Positions 29,846 to 35,550 of a stretch of 35,550 nucleotides of DNA are shown piece by piece (position 1 is the first letter of the stretch; every line of letters starts with the position of its first letter). The DNA lies in IMG/VR virus record IMGVR_UViG_3300010392_000274, positions 1-35,550 of that record; one strand, given 5' to 3'. The notes beneath the pieces were generated by a model. That model made no database searches and was not told the DNA's origin. It worked only from the letters and a program-made list of their open reading frames with translations. This DNA is from a virus. Position numbers and translations under genes: made by a program.

Positions 29846-31126
29846 ATGGCACTACCATTGTACAAAATAAAGATTAACAGCGAAGACAGCGAGACGGGTG
29901 TGGACTTTAACGCATTAGTCGACGCGCCAGCTCACACAAAAGGCTTCATCTCATTCGGTAAGAATGACGGGATACCTTACTCGTTCGACGAGAACGCCAA
30001 GGGAGAGAAGAGAATGGTGACGGGCGTGATGATCTCCGCAGATACAAAGATCTACAGAAATGACGCTGTACATGGTGAGCATGAGGTTGTCTTCGAGAGT
30101 GAGGACATCTTCGAGATTCACAAGAAATTCCACAGGAACGGGTTCAACAATAACCTGAACGAGATGCACGACGGTGCCAAGCAGATCAAAGGCGTCCACA
30201 TGATGGAGTCGTACTTGATCGGCAAGGGACACAGAGCACAAGCTCCCGAAGCGTTCGCAGACCAGAACCTTAAGGACGGCACCTGGATAGCCACTTACTT
30301 CATCGAGGATGATGAGATCTGGAACAAGGTCAAGGATGGGACTTTCGTGGGCTTCAGTGTTGAGGGGATCTTCGACAGAGTTCCAGCTCAGAACTTCAAA
30401 ATGGCGAAGGGGAAGTTCGGATCCATTACGGAGGTGAGCAAGTGGGACATAGATGTGGATCAGGACAGCTTTGAGCTGGGTGATGAGCTGACAACATCCT
30501 ACACGACTGAGGACGGCACAGTTCACACAAGCAAACTATCAGATGGTGAGTACATGATTGAAGACGGTACAAAAATTCTAGTCGATAGTGACGGAAAAAT
30601 CAGGAATAAATTCAAATCAATAACAATGAAAAAAGGGAAAAAAAGCCTTTGGGATCTTGCCTTCGGGAAAGAGAAAAAGGAAACCTTCGCTTCAGTAACA
30701 TCTGCGGATGGTGTAGAACTCAGTTATGAGGGGACGCTTGAAGTGGGGACTGTCGTGATGACAAAGAACGAAGAAGGGGAGGATATCCCTGCAACTGGTG
30801 AACATCAGGTTTCTGTCGATGACAAGAACTGGGTGATCACATTGGACGATCAAGGTGTTGTAACTGCGATGGAAGAAGTGGAAGCTGGCGATGATATGAG
30901 CGCTCAGGAGTTCACTGCCTTCATGAAGAAGTACGACAAGGAGATCAAGGAGTTCATCAACACGCAAGTGGAAGAGAAACTTCACGAAGTTAAGGAGCTG
31001 GCACTTGCTCATCAGAAAGTGATCGATTTAATCACAGACAGCAAGGACGACAAGTTCAAGCAGAAGGTGAGAAAAATCGCAGGAGAGAAGACAACATTCT
31101 CTGCATTAATCAGAGGATCTAAATAA
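29846..31126 (+). CDS. Prohead protease (XkdF-like) fused to scaffold
   Basis: The first 200 residues match the XkdF-like putative serine protease domain: VTGVMISADTKIYRND near residue 53, FNNNLNEMHD near 99 and the closing VKDGTFVGFSVEGIFD near 158. The Asn/Glu/His set around NEMHD and the Ser of GFSVEG are plausible active-site residues. The C-terminal part (about 230-420) is acidic beta then helical (DMSAQEFTAFMKKYDKEIK), like a scaffold. Such fusions build the prohead and then remove the scaffold. It lies directly ahead of the capsid gene, the usual place. Confidence 0.75.
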   Translation: MALPLYKIKINSEDSETGVDFNALVDAPAHTKGFISFGKNDGIPYSFDENAKGEKRMVTGVMISADTKIYRNDAVHGEHEVVFESEDIFEIHKKFHRNGFNNNLNEMHDGAKQIKGVHMMESYLIGKGHRAQAPEAFADQNLKDGTWIATYFIEDDEIWNKVKDGTFVGFSVEGIFDRVPAQNFKMAKGKFGSITEVSKWDIDVDQDSFELGDELTTSYTTEDGTVHTSKLSDGEYMIEDGTKILVDSDGKIRNKFKSITMKKGKKSLWDLAFGKEKKETFASVTSADGVELSYEGTLEVGTVVMTKNEEGEDIPATGEHQVSVDDKNWVITLDDQGVVTAMEEVEAGDDMSAQEFTAFMKKYDKEIKEFINTQVEEKLHEVKELALAHQKVIDLITDSKDDKFKQKVRKIAGEKTTFSALIRGSK

Positions 31127-31134
31127 TTTGCATT

Positions 31135-32118
31135 ATGTCAAAATTTGCACAAAGATTAAAAGATAAATTCGACTTCGATGTGTCTGCATTGGCAGACTAC
31201 ACAGACGATCAGAGTGGCGAGTTCATTCTGGACATCATAGAGTCGAGCACGTTCCTATCCAAGTTAGTACTTGAGGAAGGAGTGAAGGGTTCGAGAGAGC
31301 TTAAGTTATTAACCGCTGACATGGCTCTACAGACAATGTCAGGATGTACTCCAGCGCCAGATGGTTCTGTGACGTTCTCAGGTAGAACGATCTCAGCGAC
31401 TCGTCTTTATGCTGGTATCGAGTTCTGCAACGAGGATTTGAATGGCAAGTACACTCAGATGTTGAATGTATTAGGAGCCAACCGCCAAGACCAGGAGATG
31501 GTTCTGGAGGATGTTTTGATCGCGTACCTTGGTACACTTTTAAGACGTAAAGCTCAACGCGCTGTTGTACTTGGTGACACAGCAAGCGGTGACCCAGATC
31601 TTGCACACTTCGACGGGTTGGTTAAGTTAATCGACAACGATTCAAGTGTGAATATAGCGTACTCAACAGAGACAGCTATCGACGCGACCAACGGGTACGA
31701 CGTAGCGAAAACTGTGTTCGATACAATCCCATCTGAAGTATTTGATGACGGCTTGAACGTCGTGATACTTACAGGACGACAAGAAGCTCGTGCTGTTATT
31801 GACCAGGTTTGGAATGATAAGGACTTCAATGCGAACATCGACGACCGTCAGGAGATCGGTGGGACATTACAGTTCACGCTTCCAACAACTGACATCAAAG
31901 TGGAGACTATTCCAGAATTGAACGGTCAGGGGAAAATGTATGGTTTCGTTTATAACTATGCCTTTGTGGGTACGGACTTGGAGAGTGATCTTGATACGAT
32001 CGCCATCAAGTATGATGAATATGACAACAAGTTAAAGGCTGAAGCGATGCTTCGACTTGGGACTCAGTTTGTCCTTCCTCAGTACTTCGTTAGGCTACGT
32101 TTAACTCCTACTTCGTAA
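31135..32118 (+). CDS. Major capsid protein
   Basis: The 327-residue protein has the size and synteny of HK97-fold capsid proteins in Bacteroidota phages, with an N-terminal helical arm (KFAQRLKDKFDFDVSALAD) and later blocks like RAVVLGDTASGDPDLAHFDG near 142 and VVILTGRQEARAVIDQVW near 209. It lies eight bases after the protease/scaffold gene. Its codons lean more to T/A-ending and its GATC density is lower than that of the neighbours, consistent with selection for high expression. No separate protease site was identified. Confidence 0.8.
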   Translation: MSKFAQRLKDKFDFDVSALADYTDDQSGEFILDIIESSTFLSKLVLEEGVKGSRELKLLTADMALQTMSGCTPAPDGSVTFSGRTISATRLYAGIEFCNEDLNGKYTQMLNVLGANRQDQEMVLEDVLIAYLGTLLRRKAQRAVVLGDTASGDPDLAHFDGLVKLIDNDSSVNIAYSTETAIDATNGYDVAKTVFDTIPSEVFDDGLNVVILTGRQEARAVIDQVWNDKDFNANIDDRQEIGGTLQFTLPTTDIKVETIPELNGQGKMYGFVYNYAFVGTDLESDLDTIAIKYDEYDNKLKAEAMLRLGTQFVLPQYFVRLRLTPTS

Positions 32119-32139
32119 GAGGTAGATAATCCGACAATT

Positions 32140-32670
32140 ATGTGTGAAATAGAAGAAGGATATGACGCTCTTTGTGATGTGGCTGGTGGTACTGAGACAG
32201 TCTACTGGTATTCGTTAAAAGACGATACTGGAGCAAGTAATGTAGACACTCGAACAGTGTCCGCGGGGAATGTGACAGCTTTGACACTTGTGTCAGGGAA
32301 GTACGCCTACCCTTTGAATGTTGAGATCGAGACCGCTACATTCACAGACACAGCCGTCGGTGAGCGAGCGAATAAAGCCTACGCCAGAGAGCAGTCGAGT
32401 ACAGTGATACTTCACGGGAACACTGCGGCAATGATCAACATGATCGACGTCGGTGCAAAGGGGAGGATCGGCTTAATTCACAAGCTAAATGATGGAACCT
32501 ATGAACACCTATTCCTAGAGAATGGTGCGAAGATGACGGACGAGCGAACACCTGGGACAGCATACGAGGACATGAACGGCAACACCTTAACCTTCACCGG
32601 GAAGGAGAAGACAAAGGCGCCAAAGATCTCGTCGGCTATCGTGACGGCTATGCTTGCACCTACATCGTAG
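32140..32670 (+). CDS. Likely major tail (tube) protein
   Basis: The 176-residue protein is beta-rich with an alpha helix (TAVGERANKAYAREQSS), a middle TVILHGNTAAMINMID segment and a C-terminal GTAYEDMNGNTLTFTGKEK followed by ISSAIVTAMLAPTS. That closing pattern resembles tail tube proteins of Bacteroidota phages, and the gene is placed 22 bases after the capsid gene and just before a strong terminator, as expected for one of the two most abundant virion proteins. A head decoration protein is the alternative. Confidence 0.5.
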   Translation: MCEIEEGYDALCDVAGGTETVYWYSLKDDTGASNVDTRTVSAGNVTALTLVSGKYAYPLNVEIETATFTDTAVGERANKAYAREQSSTVILHGNTAAMINMIDVGAKGRIGLIHKLNDGTYEHLFLENGAKMTDERTPGTAYEDMNGNTLTFTGKEKTKAPKISSAIVTAMLAPTS

Positions 32671-32704
32671 GGAGAAGATAGACATATCAGATAATTATAA
32701 CGAG

Positions 32705-32732
32705 AAGGGGGTGCGAATTGTACCCCCTTTTT
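32705..32732 (+). terminator. Strong Rho-independent terminator after the capsid/tail-tube genes
   Basis: The stem GGGGGT/ACCCCC (32707-32712 with 32722-32727), extendable by AA/TT, has a nine-base loop and is followed by five T. It would give a surplus of capsid and tail-tube mRNA over the genes further along. Confidence 0.85.
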
Positions 32733-32744
32733 AAAGTAAAAGAC

Positions 32745-33065
32745 ATGAAGAAGAAAATACACAAGTTAGATCCTAAAATGGTGGGGGCACGTACCTACAT
32801 CAGAGAAGTGAACACCACGATCACGGTGAACGAGGAAGCAATTCCTGTTTTGTTGCGATATGGGAAGACTGAGTTTTTTGTTGACCAGGTGGCTGTTCCA
32901 AAGAAGACCACGAAAGTGGACAATGTGGACACATCTCGCGAACAAGACAAGCATCGCAAGGCACTCGACAAAATCACCTTCTCAGAGTTGCGGGAAGAGT
33001 ACCCAAATGTCAAGGCGAAGACTAAGAAGGAGCTGATCAACAAAGTAGTCACTGGAAAACTGTAG
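32745..33065 (+). CDS. Hypothetical head-region protein, 106 aa, SAP/HeH-like C-terminus
   Basis: I choose ATG 32745 after the leader AAAAGAC; the frame extends back to a TTG inside the terminator, which is unlikely. Residues 1-55 are beta-like (RTYIREVNTTITVNEEAI, KTEFFVDQVAVPKK). Residues 77-104 (ITFSELREEYPNVKAKTKKE, then LINKVV) form the same short helix-extended-helix motif as in the protein at 13781. Function unknown; its position between tail-tube and portal genes suggests a head or packaging accessory. Confidence 0.6.
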   Translation: MKKKIHKLDPKMVGARTYIREVNTTITVNEEAIPVLLRYGKTEFFVDQVAVPKKTTKVDNVDTSREQDKHRKALDKITFSELREEYPNVKAKTKKELINKVVTGKL

Positions 33066-33071
33066 AACATC

Positions 33072-33452
33072 ATGAGCTTAATCATCGACAAGGGGGTGGC
33101 AAATGAGTTGTGCGTGACGTTGTCAGAATTAATGGACGAGGACATCGCACAGAACTGGCTGTTCGTCTTCACGAAGCTGTCCGGTAACACCATTTACAAG
33201 ACATTCCTAACCGATGAGACAGACTTCCCTGGGAGGTACAATTTATTCACCCTTACAGAGGGGAGTGAGGTGACATTTTCAGAGACAGGTCAATATAAAT
33301 ACGAAGTCTATCAAATGCCAGACACAGATGACACGGATCAGACCCGTGGGGTCTTCGTAGAAAGTGGTAAATTAACTGTAAATAAAGCGACTATTGTGAG
33401 ACCCACAAAGTCAGCGGACAAAACAAGGGTAAGCTATGAGCGAGGAAGCTAA
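33072..33452 (+). CDS. Hypothetical structural-region protein, 126 aa
   Basis: A beta-rich protein (WLFVFTKLSGNTIYKTFL, GRYNLFTLTEGSEVTF, GQYKYEVYQMPDTDD, VFVESGKLTV) of a type found in the head/tail regions of Bacteroidota phages, with a DxTDFPGRYN turn as its most recognisable feature. I know similar proteins there but not their role. It overlaps the portal gene start (ATG 33436) by 17 bases. Confidence 0.6.
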   Translation: MSLIIDKGVANELCVTLSELMDEDIAQNWLFVFTKLSGNTIYKTFLTDETDFPGRYNLFTLTEGSEVTFSETGQYKYEVYQMPDTDDTDQTRGVFVESGKLTVNKATIVRPTKSADKTRVSYERGS

Positions 33453-35397
33453 GGACAAGCCAAAAGAACACAAGAATAAATACCTCTACAGCTACAAGAT
33501 GAGAGAGGCGGAAGCTCCTGATCCTATTGAGAAGGTAAACACGGGCGGATGGGTCGAATATGGGAAGGACAACCTCATGCCTCAGTTCTATTTCAAACTT
33601 GTATACGACTCACCTATTCATGGCGGGATAATTAACCAGAAGACCATCTTCGTGGCGGGGAACGGTGTCAAAGCCACAGGATCCTGGGAAGGATTGGACA
33701 AGGATATACAGCAAAACGGAAAAAGCAAGATGTCCCTGGATGAGATCGTGGAAGAGATTGCTTTTGACTTTGAAGTACAGGACGGGTTTTATCTACTTTT
33801 CAAGAAGAACATGGCGACCTCGAAGTGGTACATGGATGAGGCGAGCTTCGAGATGATCAGACCAGGCGAAAACCTGAAGCTATTCCACTATTCAGACAAC
33901 TGGAAGAGCAAGACACAGAGCAAGGAGAAAACGAACTACAGAACCATCCCTTCGATCCATGAGATACAGGAGACCACAACGGAGTGTTTACTTTATGTAA
34001 AGACAAAGGCGAAGCAGATCCTAACCGATGAAACGAAGAAGGCGAAATTGTCCAGCGGGATCTTCCCGGTGGTTGGATATCGTGGCGCTGTCACTTCTAT
34101 CATGGCGGACATAGAGATGAACTGGTTCCACTATGCTGAGGTGATCAATGGATGGAGCTCGAACACTATCCTAAATCTCAAGGATGGAGTCCCTGAGCCA
34201 GATGAGCGCAAGAAGATCGAGAAGGACATCAAGGAACAATCCACAGATCGCAAGAAGAAGGGCGGGATGATGATCTTGTACAGTGATGGATCCGAGAGAT
34301 CTGCGGAGCTTCTTAATATTGGAGGCAATGGCAATGATCAAAAGTACATCAACACCCAGGAGCACCTGGTGAAGAGTATCATGATCGGGCACAGTGTTCA
34401 GAACCCTGCGCTCTTCGGTCTTGAGATAGCCGGGAAACTAGGCAACACAGACACCAACGCCCTGACCTCTTCGTTCGCACGCTTCAATGAGACCTATGTG
34501 TCCAGGAGACGCAAGAAGATAGCCGACGCTATCACCTACGGGCTGAAGGAGCTGAACGATCTACCAGAGGGTGGACAAATAGAGTTCGAGAACTATACAC
34601 CAGTTTTTGAGCAAGCGACAAGCGAGGACAACAAAGTGGCTACAGCTTTGAGTTCATTGAGTCCACTACTTGCTAACGCCTTGTTGAATGCTATGACATT
34701 AAACGAGAAGAGGACAAACCTCGCAGGGCTTCCTCCTGTTCCAGGTGGAAACGTGATCGAGTCAAAGGGAGGAGGGGACGCCTTCATGGCAGACGATGAG
34801 AAGGTGGTGCTGAGCTTATTCGAGGACGCAGGGATCGACCTGTCGGATCTAAAGATCCTAAAGTCTGACGAGTTCGATGGTAGCACAACAGACGCCAGTG
34901 TGATCGAGGCGTACCTTAAGGACAAGTTCCAGCTGTTCCTGGATGATGCGGATCTGAAGATCTTACAAATGGTAAACAACCAGGAGAACACCAGCGCAAT
35001 GGCTGAAGCTCTTGATATGAAAAGCGTGGATCTAGGGAAGCGACTTGTGAACCTTGAGAACAATGGGTACATCAAAGGCGTGTCTGGAGACGGGCGTGCT
35101 GAGCTGACAAATGACGGGGCTGAGGCGATCGCTACAGCTGACACTTTGCGAGTGCTCTACACTTATGAGTTGAGACCAGACGCTCCTGACTTAAAGCCTG
35201 GAGGAAAGTCGAGAGACTTCTGTGCGACGCTTATCCAATTAAATAGAGCGTACACTCGTGCAGAGATCGAGCTGATCGGTGGACAAGTAGGGAGAGACGT
35301 GTGGCACTATAGAGGAGGCTGGCTTCATAACATCGACACAGGAACCAATCAACCAAGCTGTCGACACTACTGGAAGCAAAATGTAATATTAAACTAG
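33436..35397 (+). CDS. Portal protein with C-terminal winged-helix-like and CRHxW domains
   Basis: The first ~430 of 653 residues read as a portal (GGWVEYGKDNLMPQFYF at 37-53, AEVINGWSSNTI near 234, VQNPALFGLEIAGKLGNT near 321), forming the dodecameric ring through which DNA enters the head. Residues about 500-567 form a winged-helix-like unit (LKILQMVNNQENTSAMAEAL, then KRLVNLENNGYI). Residues 575-650 carry KSRDFC (C596), VWHYRGGWLHN and SCRHYWK (C642/H644), a Cys/His set that recalls MuF-type C-terminal domains. A usual portal is 400-530 residues, so the extra 200 are an extension. Portal call fairly firm, extension role unknown. Confidence 0.8.
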   Translation: MSEEAKDKPKEHKNKYLYSYKMREAEAPDPIEKVNTGGWVEYGKDNLMPQFYFKLVYDSPIHGGIINQKTIFVAGNGVKATGSWEGLDKDIQQNGKSKMSLDEIVEEIAFDFEVQDGFYLLFKKNMATSKWYMDEASFEMIRPGENLKLFHYSDNWKSKTQSKEKTNYRTIPSIHEIQETTTECLLYVKTKAKQILTDETKKAKLSSGIFPVVGYRGAVTSIMADIEMNWFHYAEVINGWSSNTILNLKDGVPEPDERKKIEKDIKEQSTDRKKKGGMMILYSDGSERSAELLNIGGNGNDQKYINTQEHLVKSIMIGHSVQNPALFGLEIAGKLGNTDTNALTSSFARFNETYVSRRRKKIADAITYGLKELNDLPEGGQIEFENYTPVFEQATSEDNKVATALSSLSPLLANALLNAMTLNEKRTNLAGLPPVPGGNVIESKGGGDAFMADDEKVVLSLFEDAGIDLSDLKILKSDEFDGSTTDASVIEAYLKDKFQLFLDDADLKILQMVNNQENTSAMAEALDMKSVDLGKRLVNLENNGYIKGVSGDGRAELTNDGAEAIATADTLRVLYTYELRPDAPDLKPGGKSRDFCATLIQLNRAYTRAEIELIGGQVGRDVWHYRGGWLHNIDTGTNQPSCRHYWKQNVILN

Positions 35398-35403
35398 AGA
35401 CAA

Positions 35404-35550
35404 ATGGCAGACAGCTTATTCATAGGAACCGAAGACTTGAAGGATCTGGCACTGATCCAGGAGAACGTGGACGACAAGATCCTGGAGGTGGTCACTTTAA
35501 GAGTACAGAAGGCGGTTGTCCGTCCGATACTTGGAACAGCTTTTTATAAG
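35404..35550 (+). CDS. Head-tail connector protein (5' part; gene continues at base 2)
   Basis: The gene begins with ATG at 35404, seven bases after the portal stop at 35397, and runs off the window end in the frame that resumes at base 2. The first residues are MADSLFIGTEDL. The short gap after the portal suggests co-transcription and translational coupling. It has no SD-like leader beyond the purine-rich GAGACAA before the ATG. Confidence 0.8.
   Translation, partial: MADSLFIGTEDLKDLALIQENVDDKILEVVTLRVQKAVVRPILGTAFYK
35424..35550. repeat. Terminal direct repeat, right copy (contig overlap)
   Basis: Exact copy of bases 1-127. Removing one copy gives a circle of 35,423 bases. Nothing here resembles a cos site or a promoter; it is coding sequence of the connector gene. 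Confidence 0.95.

Noticed and set aside
1-35550. CRISPR arrays, insertion sequences, rRNA, genes on the minus strand
   Set aside because: No regularly spaced repeats, transposase or rRNA were seen; minus-strand frames lack leaders, family-like sequence and sensible packing, and are shadows of + strand genes.

Overview
The window is one complete phage genome, read from a circular contig. Bases 1-127 recur exactly at 35424-35550, so the molecule is about 35.4 kb and the cut falls inside a head-tail connector gene. A 127-base overlap is what a k=127 assembly graph leaves on a circle, so it points to a circularly closed or permuted genome more than to a biological terminal repeat. All supported genes lie on the + strand and are tightly packed with many ATGA-type overlaps. 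No integrase or clear lysogeny repressor was seen, so a virulent life style is likely. Bacteroidota-type signals point to a host in that phylum: A-rich leaders without Shine-Dalgarno sequences, TATATTTG -7 boxes, and head and tail families I know from Bacteroidota phages. A tape measure of 812 residues and the neck and tail genes indicate a siphovirus with a tail of roughly 120 nm.

Layout: (a) 35404-2904: connector, a virion protein and a large protein joining a tail-completion-like domain to an Lcl_C/DUF1566 lectin-like tip. (b) 2915-4722: lysis block with membrane proteins, a DUF5675 candidate endolysin and an overlapping spanin-like pair, closed by a terminator at about 4780-4806. (c) 4816-13006: early block with HTH protein, replication initiator carrying iteron-like repeats, DnaB-like helicase, zinc-finger protein, XRE-like protein, PAPS-reductase-like protein, a NinG-like gene broken by an in-frame stop, and small proteins, ending in an initiator-type tRNA and a terminator. 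Three near-identical palindromes precede three early promoter/leader regions. (d) 13071-15470: sigma-like factor and a cluster of small, often membrane, proteins. (e) 15507-17540: terminase subunits. (f) 17732-21236: coiled-coil proteins, then a four-gene surface-chemistry cassette (double glycosyltransferase, second glycosyltransferase, SAM methyltransferase, sulfotransferase). (g) 21226-29806: tail-chaperone-like gene with a likely -1 frameshift extension, neck protein, two large tail proteins, fibre, tape measure. (h) 29846-35397: XkdF-like protease/scaffold fusion, major capsid protein, likely tail-tube protein, terminator, two small proteins, and a portal with C-terminal extensions.

How it works together (inference): an HTH protein or host factor acts at the palindromes to time the early block. 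Initiator and helicase recruit host DNA synthesis machinery, since no polymerase is present. The sigma-like factor then shifts transcription to the late block. The most distinctive elements are the glycan cassette embedded between packaging and tail genes, the tRNA-fMet whose elbow pair 19-56 is swapped, the operator set, and a several-fold excess of the tetramer GATC that is absent from two apparently imported genes.
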